Source: Trematomus loennbergii
Lineage: Eukaryota; Chordata; Actinopteri; Perciformes; Nototheniidae
DNA length: 64,000 nt
Reading direction: 5' to 3'
NCBI GenBank assembly: GCA_012861695.1
Contig: JAAOOA010000002.1
Span: 33,665,744 to 33,729,743, forward strand
A model generated the notes under the pieces. The model ran no database searches and had not been told where the DNA came from. It worked only from the letters and a program-made list of their open reading frames with translations. Positions within the stretch are counted from its first letter, which is position 1, and each line of letters starts with the position of its first letter. The translations under genes and the position numbers were made by a program. This document shows, piece after piece, positions 53,488 to 64,000 of this stretch.

Positions 53488-55018
53488 TTAAGATAACCCT
53501 AAATCATTTTTCCTGTAAATAGTTGCCAAGTTATTGCAGGCAAAATCTCATTGGTTGAGAGTTTGTTTTATAAACGAAAAGGAAAACTAAGATGGCACAA
53601 GTTGCAAGAATGTTTTTTTCTATTTTTAATAGTATGACTTCCAGCCATCAGTTTACTACAACACGGATTTCCTGTCCCCCCTATTCTTTTTTTAAGTTGT
53701 GAATCATCTCACCCATAAGCCACTATGAATTCAAGGATTCAAAGTCTATTACTGTAATTATCATGCATACAGTCATTTGAATCAAAGAGAAAAGTATAAC
53801 GTTTGTCATGAAAGGAAAACAAAGCAACACAAACACTAGTTTCATTTTAAGAAGGGTTAGTTGTGTCAGTAACACAATGCAGAAATCCACAAAAATATAT
53901 ATATTTAAATGTTTTTATAAAGAATTTACTGTAATACATTTGAGGAAGCCAGGCTTTTCGCTGGCATGAGAGGAAATACAATGGTCGTTAACAAACTGTT
54001 ACCAAACAAACACACAACTCTCACGTCATTGTTTGTTCATTTGTTATAGAATGGGCATACTTGCACATTATGGGTTACTTAAATCGTTCTAAAACCATAA
54101 TGCAAACAAATTACTACATACATTAGATGATACATTAATTGAATCTAGTCTGCTAAAACACTGATCATTTAGGGAAGTGTTGGTTATTATGCAGACCAAA
54201 ACAGACCAATGTCCCATTTATTATTATTGGGACACTCACTTTTGCAGTTTAATGACCATCTTAAATCTGAAACTAACACATTCACAGTGTTCTGGGAGAC
54301 ACATACTGAGAGGTGTTGTTTGTTTTAGTGAAAGGTAGATAGGCTGAAGTATTCAGGTCAGCAGAAACGCAGAGAAGGAAGTGTAATGACTTAATTTAGT
54401 ACACAGAAATACAAGCATTTTGAAATGGCAGCTACTTAGTTGCAACACATTTGTAATGTGGGTGCTCTTGTCTCTCAGGAAAGGACATGCTGCTGCTCAA
54501 AGAAGACACATTGTTAGCTTATCTCCCAGCAGCATTTCTATTTTTGAAATATTTTTTAAAACAATAATAACATTTCACAAGCCTTTTTGAAAACGATTTA
54601 CAACTGTAAATGAATGTAAAATCTGCAAATGAAATGTAATTAGACATTATATTACTTAAATTCACAACCCCATTGCTGGTCCATCCAAGTAAAAAAGTGA
54701 TTCAAATGACATCCACTGTAGAGTATGATTAATTATTATTGTTAATATTGTGAGTGAGACACAGTTCCTGACATTCACATTGAGTTGCATCACAGACCCA
54801 CCTGACTGTGACAAGTTCTGACGACAGGGCCAGTACTTGGTGTGAACGCCCAAGGATTCCTCTGATTTCCCTTTGAACCTGTCCATATGATTTGTGTAGC
54901 TGAAGTAACATCTTTTACCACAAAAAACATGTTATCAAGTTTACTCTTGTTTGCAGAAGTAGCCACTGGTAATTTGTGACGTTTGCTTATAATTTAGAAC
55001 ATTGGTTGTCAGTGAACT
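53488..55018. other. Intergenic stretch left of slc13a5
   Basis: AT-rich; no gene, exon or known RNA recognised. It probably includes distal slc13a5 regulatory sequence, but no specific motif stands out. Confidence 0.5.
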
Positions 55019-55026
55019 CGGTTGTT

Positions 55027-55048
55027 TCTCTCTCTCCCTCTCCCCTCT

Positions 55049-55134
<86 letters not shown>

Positions 55135-55182
55135 CTCTTCATTGTGATTCGCCTCTCCCTCTCTCTCTCTCCTTTATATACG
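55027..55182 (+). promoter_or_regulatory. slc13a5 core promoter: CT tract followed by a TATA element
   Basis: A pyrimidine tract, about 75 bases of pure CT (55056-55131) within a longer C/T-rich stretch, is followed by TTTATATA at 55173-55180, 85 bases before the ATG. A start around 55205 would give a leader near 60 bases. The motifs are seen; the start site is inferred. The CT run could act as a GAGA-type element or be a passive microsatellite. Confidence 0.5.
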
Positions 55183-55264
55183 GTGAGACTCCCCCTCCTC
55201 TACTCAGCTCCTCAAAAGCTCGATCTATGATACGAAAGCCTCCTTTTCTCCGTTTTTCTTCAGG

Positions 55265-58200
55265 ATGGCATTCTTCAAATATCTTCGCTCTGTTAAGAAT
55301 GAGATTATCCTTTTCTCAACTCCATTACTTCTTCTTCCACTGCCTTTAGTGATCGGGACATCGGTATGTAAAGGCTTTTTTTTAAAGATCGATACATTAC
55401 AATTTAACTTTGACACTGATAAAAGTGGAGCAATTCTAAGATTACATTTCAATATATCGAAATGTTGGATCACATTGTTGCTATTTTGCAAAATATAGCA
55501 CATCATTTATTTAATTATGCATGATTTAAAAGTTGAATTTGGGAAACTTTTTACATTCATTTGTAAAACATGAATGAACTAAATTCAGTAGCTTTCCCTA
55601 AAAAATGCCCTTTAAAAAAAATGAATCTGATGTGCATGGTGCCCTCTTGCACCTGTTTGATGCGCACAACATGCGCACTTGGAGTAGATTGCATGAGAGC
55701 TGTCCAGTGTTGCCTGAGGCTGCATTGCTCTGAAGTTTTGTTATTTTAACTCGTTGTTGTTAACATGAAGGGTCATGTCCAGCGTGGGAAAACAGAGTCA
55801 AAGGGCTCAGTCCCCATTGCTACTGCTTCATGTCACATAGAGGCATGCACAAAGACTGTAAGCATGTTGTGATAGACTTCAATAAGCAGTCATGAACAAT
55901 GGCATAGTGTGAAGGAAGGTACAGAGTATGAGGTCTCTAAGCGATAAAAGACACAGTTTGGGAATCTTTGCTTGCTTTAAAATGCTGAAGACAAATTATG
56001 TTTTATAAGAGTCAACAAAAGCAACCAATGTACTCTCCTTTAAAATAAATTATTTATATATACAGTATATATTTATTTTTCTGCTGCAGCGCAATAAAAC
56101 ATAACAAATGAATATCCCACAGAGCTCAGAAGTTTGATCTTGGCAAATGTACAAGGTGACCAGAAAAAACAATAGAACAACACGCATGCTTATCTCTACC
56201 CTTTGAACCACCATAATGTCCCAGAAAAAATGATGTAATAGTAATTGATCCCATAAGCTGCCTTTACACCTTATAACGTGCTTGCTCATTAACCAGTATG
56301 TTTTTATGTGTTTCTTTTGCAGGAAGCAGAATGTGCCTTTGTGATAATCATGATGGCAGTTTACTGGTGCACAGAGGTCCTACCACTGGCAGTCACTGCT
56401 CTTCTCCCAGCCATCCTTTTCCCTTTGTTTGGCATCATGCAATCCAAAGATGTAAGTAAGATAACTGCAAAAGTGTGTGGAATTTACCCAGGAAGGATGC
56501 ATTTATGTTCACACACACCTGACTCTGTGTGATCCAGGTGTGTATGCAGTACCTGAAGGACACAAACCTGTTGTTTGTGGGGGGGCTGATGGTTGCTGTC
56601 GCCGTGGAGCACTGGAATCTGCACAAGCGCATCGCCCTGAGGGTGCTGCTCTTTGTTGGTGTGCGTCCAGCGCTGTGAGTAGCTTACACAGGAGATTCTG
56701 TTTGGCTTTTTATATTTAACATCTACAAATCCATAGTTTATCCAACCATCTTTCAAACAGCTGATATAGTTAAGGTAACATGTTTCAAGTTGTTTATTGC
56801 CACCATAAAAGTCTCTCTTTGTCCCTCTTTATGTCTTGTAAAACACACAGGGCCTTTCTGTCCAATCCAAGGCCACTTACATGATTTTTTGGTTATCTTT
56901 CTGGCAGTTTGATGTTGGGCTTCATGGGTGTCACAGCCTTCTTGTCCATGTGGATCAGTAACACAGCTACCACAGCCATGATGGTGCCTATTGTGCAAGC
57001 AGTGCTGCAGCAGCTCAACAACAGTGAGGACGAGATACCTCAGATCCTCAGCTCAGAAGAGCCGGAGCAGACATCAGAGACTGACAGCAAACAGGCTCCA
57101 CAGGCAGAGAAACAGAGTGAGGGACAAGGTGAGCCATTGTTACCTTTTTTTGTTTGGAAGAGGAAAATGTATAGTCTCACAAGCTTCTTATGCGTATACA
57201 ACTATGTTTCTAGCAGTCTTTTCTTTCCCTGCTCTCTCCTTGAAGGACCCGTGGTGGTGACTTTATTGGATGCCGCAGTAGAGGATGCCATGCGTAAGGA
57301 TGCAGAGGAAAAGATGAAAATGTGTAAAGGGATGACCTTGTGTGTTTGTTACGCTGCCAGCATTGGAGGCACTGCCACGCTGACAGGAACCGGTCCCAAT
57401 CTGGTGCTCAAAGGCCAGATGAACCAGTGAGTGTTTACTCAAAGCTGTGTTTAGTCATGCTCCATTACTTTTAATGTTTTTTTCAATTAAATTATACACT
57501 CACTTCTTTTTGTTTTCCCTAGACTCTTCCCTGAAAATGGAGATGTGATTAACTTTGCCTCCTGGTTTGGCTTTGCCTTCCCTAACATGATCATCATGCT
57601 CACGCTGGCCTGGCTTTGGCTGCAGTTTGTCTTTATGGGATTTAAGTGAGTTTGATGATGGTTAAAGCCTAATTACAGTGACAGAGACTTGACTCAACAT
57701 CAAACAACTTTTACCGCATCAGATGTGTGATTTAGTGTAAAAGTGACACAAAGGTTTTTCCCCATGTGATCACTCCAGCTTTAAGAAGACGTGGGGTTGT
57801 GGGGCTGTGAAGACAGAAAAGGACATCGCTGCTTATAATGTGATCCGTGAGGAGCACCGTCGGCTGGGGCCCATGTCCTTTGGAGAGTTAAGTGTCCTGG
57901 GTCTCTTCACACTGCTGGTGGTGCTGTGGTTCACAAGAGAGCCAGGCTTTGTCAACGGCTGGGCGACAAATATCTTCAACTCCAAAGCAGAGTGTGTAAA
58001 CAAAAATACAGCACATTTTCACTAACACATTAACCCTCCTGTTGTGTTCGTTTCCCCCCTTACTTTGGTGTTCGCGGTCAAATTTGACCGATCCTGTTTT
58101 AACTGCTATTACATTAACACAAAAACCATTAATCATCACCAAATTTAATTTAACACCCTTTCAAACTGTAAATATTGTATCAGACTACTGGTATACATGA

Positions 58201-58301
58201 AAAACTGCAGTAAATATACAAAGAATAGACACTGAACATGTATTGCGTGTGCCAGGTGTGATCCATGATGGGCACATAAGAGCGGGAAATGTATCAAATT
58301 G

Positions 58302-58389
<88 letters not shown>

Positions 58390-58419
58390 AGGTGAGATTC
58401 ACATGGGGGGAAAACACAT

Positions 58420-58508
<89 letters not shown>

Positions 58509-61500
58509 CCAGGAACACCATGGGTTACAAAGTTGACTAAATCATCCAAAATGAAAGTGGTGATCAGCAATTTTATATGTTCAAATGTCTACTGTGAAGG
58601 ATATCATAAAGCCTTAATGTAATCAAATGTAGAACAAAAAAGTTATGATTGATGAAAGTAGTAAATTGGTCAGATTTGACCCGAACACAACAGGAGGGTT
58701 AATCTAGTAAAGGAGGTTGATTTATCTCAGTTTGTTAATTATATTCTCACTTCACTTCTCAGGTATGTGACAGATGCCACAGTGTCAATCTTCATTGCCA
58801 TCCTTCTTTTTGTTTTACCCTCAAAACCCCCAAGTTTCTGTTCGTGGAGGACTCAACGTTTTGACACAGGTAAGCCATGGTTTTGGAAAATGTATAGTAT
58901 CAGTCATTCAGTTATATGCATGAAAAGAGCTGAAAGACTGTACAATGATACAATACTGACATTTAATGTATTGGATCTGTAGCACCCCATCAAAATACCG
59001 GGCCGACTCCTCCTCTGCTCACCTGGAAAGTTGTTCAAAAAAAGTTACCGTGGGGCATTGTGCTTCTTCTTGGTGGAGGTTTTGCTCTTGCCAAGGGCAG
59101 TGAAGTAAGTGGCGTTGACAGTCAAACTGTTCATGGGGAATTGGGCAAAAGTCTTACACACAATATGGCAAGACTAACTGGAAGGGGAGTCTTAGAATAG
59201 AAATGTATTCACAATCTGTAATTACCTTTCTGTATAGTTTTTATATTTATGGAGGCCAATCCCCCACTCAAATCAAACGGCTTTGCACAATGGATTCATA
59301 GGATATGATGGATCAGCATGTAATACACTGAAACTGTTTAATATAAATCAGCCTAATTATTAACTCTCCCAATAACTTATCAGAGCTATTTTAATCTATG
59401 CCAACCGAACATTTTCTACTGTTGCTTTGTCAAATGTTCCCTGAACATGTTGCTTTAAAGGATCCTTTATATGATCACACATCTGAATGAGAGTATAAAT
59501 ACACAAAACAAATGTTGGCTGTATAGTTAAATACTGTTTTTTATTCCTGAAAAGAATCTGACTCTGTATATGTTTATATATAAAGGTATCTGGACTCTCA
59601 AAGTGGATGGGAGATCAAATGACTCCCCTGCAACACATCCCTCCCTGGGCAATAGCTATCATCTTATGCCTGCTGATTGCTACCTTCACAGAGTGCACCA
59701 GTAATGTTGCCACTGCGACGCTCTTCCTACCTGTCTTAGCCTCAATGGTAAGTTCTTAGAGTGAAAGTTAAAAAACAGAGGCAGAAACTAAAGAAGCAGC
59801 AGTGTAGACAGTGTTAGTTAGCAGTGTTAGTAAGGTGAAGTGCCACTTAGCGTAATTTCTTTAACTGGTTTCCCCAATTGGAGTGCAGCATTGAGACTAC
59901 TCCCAGTGCTAGCCGGCCTATTTTCACTTGTTTGGTTACCCATGTAGTTGGTAATTCAGGCTGAATGTGTTTGGTCCCCTTCCCCGGGCCCCTCCTTCCA
60001 TTAATATCCTGCCAAACACACCAATTCAGCCCAGTCCCTTGTTATGCTGCCTAGCCCCCCCCCACCCCCTCTGCTGAAGAATGACGTTACTGTGCCCGCC
60101 AGTCGAGCACTTGAGAGATGCCGCAGGCTGTGCCAAGCTGGGTCATTCACATATATGTTTTTATTTGAGTGCACAAGGGTGTCGAACCCTCATGTGAAAA
60201 TAGAGATATAGAGAAAAGACAGAGAAAAAAATGATCTGATCAGTTACAAGAGAGGAGGTGACACTTTGTGGCAGTCATGGCTTGTGGTATGTCACTTCAT
60301 GTGTCATCCTGTCAAGTGAATCTTTATTATTTGATCAGACAAGACAAAACGTTGTCAACGTGGTAACCTGATATACAGCCCATAGTTTAAAGAAGACTAA
60401 CTATAAACTTTCCCTTTGTTTATTTTGAGTACCAGAAATTACTGTGCACTTGTAAGTTACTGTTCTGCGGCATATGTAATTCTGTAGCAAATTCCACAGA
60501 GTAATGTTTTCTGCATTTTTGTAGTCTGCCATTATCGCTACATCTGTGGGGCGCTTCTATTTTAGATATCATGTCTCAGCTAGCTTACAGGAATTACATC
60601 TTAATTACACCTACCTAATAAGAGTTCTCCCTACGCTCTGAATTGCACACATTTTACTGTTGAGTTATGAGTCAGTGATTACAGTTACAGAAAAATAGTC
60701 AGATGGAGGTATTTGTGATGTAGGCTTGGTTCATCCCTGTCGCTGACTGTGATCATTTCTGTGTGATTATTGCAGTCTCAGTCCATTGGAATCAATCCAC
60801 TGTACGTCATGGTGCCTTGTACGCTGAGTGCCTCTTTTGCTTTCATGCTGCCTGTTGCCACGCCTCCAAACGCTATAGTCTTCTCTTATGGATACCTCAA
60901 GGTTACTGACATGGTAAGTATGGCAGCGGCTTCTTGTGTTTGTACATTCAATTATATGTTGAACATGCAAAGTTTGCACTCTAGTGCCATTGTTACACAG
61001 CAAGGACAGCTGCACTCATACATTCACTGGCAGATGTAACCTCAAAACAATTAAAGGAATATCTCAACATCTAGGGAAATGCACTTCTTTGCATAGTCTT
61101 CATGACTGTATCCCAAACAGCAAATGTTCAAGTATTGTTGAAGTATGTTACTTACTAAGCTATCTTTGCCTCCCTAATTTTTCTTCTCATCTCTGCACAT
61201 TATGTGACGCAGATTCAAAAGCAATTTTATGAGCTCAGATTTGTTCCAACTTCGAATATTTAAATTGCACAAACACGTTTTAACATATTGTGATGTTTAA
61301 TTAGGCACTTCTGTTTACATTGCATTCAACCTCTTCACTTTCTGTAAAATCACACTTATGATTTTAAGGTTAATATGAAGTTGCAACAGGTGCGATTAAC
61401 TTACTTTAAATGTCTTTGCGAGAATAAGAAAATGTCCTCATAAAAGACTGCAACTTGAAGTTTCTGTTTTTAATATGTGTATACAGATTTTTGACAAAGT

Positions 61501-61856
61501 AAGTATTGAGGTTTAGATATGGAGGTAACCGAATCCTTCTACCTTTAGCAAGTCTTGCTGTTTCCCCTGCTTTTAGTCTGTATGCTAAGCTAATCTTACA
61601 GAGCTTCTTACATGATATATGAGAGTATCAATCAGCTGAACTAACTCTCAAGAAGAGCAAGAAAAATTATAATTTCCCAAAATGCCTAGATATTGCTTTA
61701 ACATTTCAATGTTCTCTTCTTGTCAATCAGGCTAAGACAGGAATAGTCATGAACATAATTGGCATCCTTTGTATAACACTGGCCATTAACACCTGGGCCA
61801 AGGCCATGTTTGACCTGGACACCTTCCCCGCCTGGGCCAACGTCACCGGGGTGTGA
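55265..61856 (+). CDS. slc13a5: Sodium-citrate/dicarboxylate cotransporter, SLC13A5 type, 12 exons
   Basis: Plasma-membrane Na+-coupled citrate and dicarboxylate importer of the SLC13 (DASS) family. Exons: 55265-55363, 56323-56451, 56538-56674, 56908-57128, 57246-57426, 57523-57645, 57779-57991, 58763-58869, 58983-59104, 59586-59747, 60776-60913, 61731-61856; unbroken frame, 585 residues (human 568). It shows the two SNT sodium-site motifs, [11 protein letters not shown] (Ser139-Asn140-Thr141) and TECTSNVAT (Ser483-Asn484), and the family signature ending [12 protein letters not shown]. Repeated hydrophobic segments fit an 11-TM carrier with re-entrant hairpins. The cytosolic loop after the first SNT motif is Glu/Gln-rich. 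NFKKTWGCG and the end [13 protein letters not shown] resemble human SLC13A5 more than SLC13A2, though some stretches look like SLC13A2. The teleost paralogue letter cannot be assigned. Confidence 0.93.
58034..58698. mobile_element. MITE flanked by TTAA with two long GT arrays, slc13a5 intron 7
   Basis: Ends CCCTCCTGTTGTGTTCG and CGAACACAACAGGAGGG are perfect 17-base inverted repeats, with TTAA at 58030-58033 and 58699-58702. The next bases carry GGTCAAATTTGACC-type palindromes. CCC...GGG ends plus TTAA fit piggyBac. Inside are two GT arrays, 58304-58387 and 58423-58507, separated by about 35 bases. Confidence 0.85.
61055..61697. mobile_element. Diverged MITE flanked by TTAA, last slc13a5 intron
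   Basis: Left end AGGAATATCTCAACATCTAG and right end (opposite strand) AGCAATATCTAGGCATTTTG share an imperfect inverted repeat that continues into GGGAAAT. TTAA lies at 61051-61054 and 61698-61701. It is older than the other TTAA elements, judging by its mismatches. Confidence 0.55.
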
Positions 61857-63208
61857 GCTTGGTTCTGCCAGAGAAGAAGATCCATGCACAGCCTGCTCTC
61901 CCTACACCGGCGCCAGACCAAGACCTCTGGTCAGAGCCATAGCACAGGAGCACATGGTGGACCGCAAGCGTCTAATCGCTGTTAGAGTACAACGCCCTCG
62001 AGGCTTGTTCTCATTGACACCTGAGTCTTGCTTGTAAAAGAAAGTGGCTATGAAAATGGTTGGGAATGACTGACATTTAAAACAATGTTTTATATTTTAT
62101 TATAATGAATTTACACTTAAAAGAAAAATGCATTACTGTACATTCATGTACCAGTATAAAAAAAAAAACATATAGGGTCTGTGTATTCAAAATTTAACAG
62201 CCAACAAATGGGCTGTTAATAAGGTCAAAGTTAATTGAAATGTTTTACATAGAAAGGTAACCACATCTAAAAAAGCCATTCATCATAATATAAGATCGTT
62301 ACTTTGCACATTAACTCAAGTACTGCACTTACACGTACATTTTTGAGATATAATTTTTTTAGAAGATTAACATTTGATGGCGCTTTTGCTTTCACCTTGT
62401 ATTTCAAAGGGACTTTCTTTTTTTTAAATTAAATGTATCCGACAGCTGTAGTAACTAGTAACTTTTCATATTAAGAAAATATAAACTATTATCATAGATT
62501 AATATACATAAAGCACAATCTAAACAAGACACATCATTGAAATTCCTCTTAACGTGTTGAAACTGTAAATGTCTGCCCAAATAGCTCACCGGTCTCTGCT
62601 GCCAAATATGGACCAGACTCGTGATTGACTATTTTTACATTGTTTTATATTGCAGCATCTATTAGTACTAGTTTACTTAGTAAGAACCGTTAATGGATTC
62701 CTCCCGCACTGCTTTCAAGCACTGAATTTTTAAATCTCATTAAAAACACATCTCATCAAATATATTTAGAGTAACAAACTGTTGTTTCTGAGGTTTGCCC
62801 TTTTGTTATTTACAGGTAATAGGCTGAAACATGACACTAAGTTAACATGTCCCTGTATTGATCTTCTGTATATGACAGATGTATGTTTGTTTGTTAAAGG
62901 CTTGTTCCAGCATCTGTTGAACTTTGAAATGTGTCATCGATACAATGCAAGAAACCAATATTTGCCTTTTACAGTCACACTGCCTTATTGTACTTTAAAC
63001 AGATGTTCTATCTTTTGATCAATACATTTGAGAAAGTCTACCTGCAATAATGAATTCTGACTGAATTGCCAATAAAGAACCAATGTATTTTTCAGTTCTA
63101 TTTCAAGACTTTTGTACCTGACAGATGACGATTTTTGTACCTTTTATGCCTAAAACGCCAATGGGCTGAAATAGACACATGTATATCATTGTTCTGTGAC
63201 AAAATAAA
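61857..63208 (+). other. slc13a5 3' UTR with two polyadenylation signals
   Basis: AT-rich sequence after the TGA at 61854-61856, with no reading frame of note. AATAAA occurs at 63071-63076 and again at 63203-63208, so the 3' UTR is probably 1.2 to 1.4 kb. Confidence 0.6.
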
Positions 63209-64000
63209 AGACAGGAGTTAATATATTGTGAGTTTGAATTATGTTGTATCATTGCCTTCATACATAACACTGGTAGAAAAAAATATTTCGTAACTATTTC
63301 CATTAGTATTTTCCATTTACAGTATCATTCAAACAAACAAAGCATTACGCAGTCTGTTGTTAGAGTCATGAACACAACAATTCTCCAAAAACACCTTTAA
63401 ATCTAAGCTCCTGATTTCACAGCAAGATCTTTATATTTTCCACAAAAGCCCAGGTATAAGCTTTCAACAAGTAAGAGGCTTAAATAAAGCAGATGGAAAT
63501 AAAACCCAGTCTTAGCCGTTAAAAAACAGCATTGTCATCAGTCAGTGTCATCCAAAACAATATGATCCCACTTTCAACACCAGTGCGATATTTCTCAACT
63601 TCACATGAGTTTAACCTGTGTTTTAGTGCATACGTGTTTCTTTGCCACTTTGCTTAGTAACCTCTTGTCTCGTGCATAAAGCAGATATAATCCTGTGAAC
63701 ACAGTGCAGAAAGCCACAGTAATCCTGGACTGAAAGGCCACTCCTAATGTCTGTATTCAAGAGCTCTGTGTCATTGTCTTCTTGGCGAGACGTTGCATGA
63801 GCCAAGGGTCAAGGTAGTCGTATTGTCCAGCATTTTGCGTCATCAAAATGATGAACTCAAAGAAGACATTTCACATGTCTCCATTTCTTAGAGTAATCTA
63901 ATACAACCCCATCCCAATGGGTATATATCACCATGAGGAAAATTATGTTTTACAGCAAGACAAAAAGTTAACAATCATTTGACTGTACATATATGGCAGG
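63209..64000. other. Sequence right of slc13a5
   Basis: No gene or recognisable repeat; the largest frames are short and lack splice context. Confidence 0.5.

Noticed and set aside
50461..55018. miR-22, expected upstream of WDR81 by human synteny
   Set aside because: Neither the mature nor the passenger sequence was seen on either strand by eye.
58299..58570. Val/Cys and Thr/His repeat peptides
   Set aside because: Translation of the GT microsatellite arrays.

Overview
This is a piece of a teleost fish nuclear genome. The genes have many short exons with GT/AG introns, and the four proteins I can read match vertebrate families. Introns and gaps are AT-rich and full of fish-type short DNA transposons, LINE 3' tails and long microsatellites. 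There is no sign of bacterial, phage or viral coding, no CRISPR array, and no rRNA or tRNA gene.

Layout: 1-8402 is mostly anonymous sequence with one candidate orphan exon (6157-6255). RPA1 (large subunit of replication protein A) runs right to left from 32875 to 8952 in 17 exons. A short CpG-containing promoter separates it from serpinf2 (alpha-2-antiplasmin), which runs right to left from 36685 to 33959 in 8 coding exons. WDR81 (BEACH/WD40 endosomal protein) also runs right to left, 49302 to 39637, in 11 coding exons, with probable non-coding 5' exons reaching to about 50460. After a repeat-bearing gap, slc13a5 (sodium-citrate cotransporter type) runs left to right, 55265 to 61856, in 12 exons with a 3' UTR to about 63.2 kb.

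The four genes do not form a pathway. Reading the minus strand, WDR81, SERPINF2 and RPA1 are in the order and orientation I recall for human 17p13.3, but SERPINF1 and SMYD4, which lie between SERPINF2 and RPA1 in human, are absent from the 1 kb gap here. So this is a conserved vertebrate block that has been shortened, next to a different neighbour (slc13a5).

The most useful oddities are three single-base reading-frame conflicts in otherwise intact genes (two in WDR81, one at an RPA1 splice junction). Others are five different inverted-repeat elements all flanked by TTAA, a hAT-like element containing an inverted duplication, and a 33-codon open exon with good splice sites that I cannot assign. 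I looked for a previously undescribed system and did not find one; this is an ordinary vertebrate gene region with an interesting repeat landscape. Exon edges were placed by eye from splice sites, frame continuity and remembered human protein families; no search was run.
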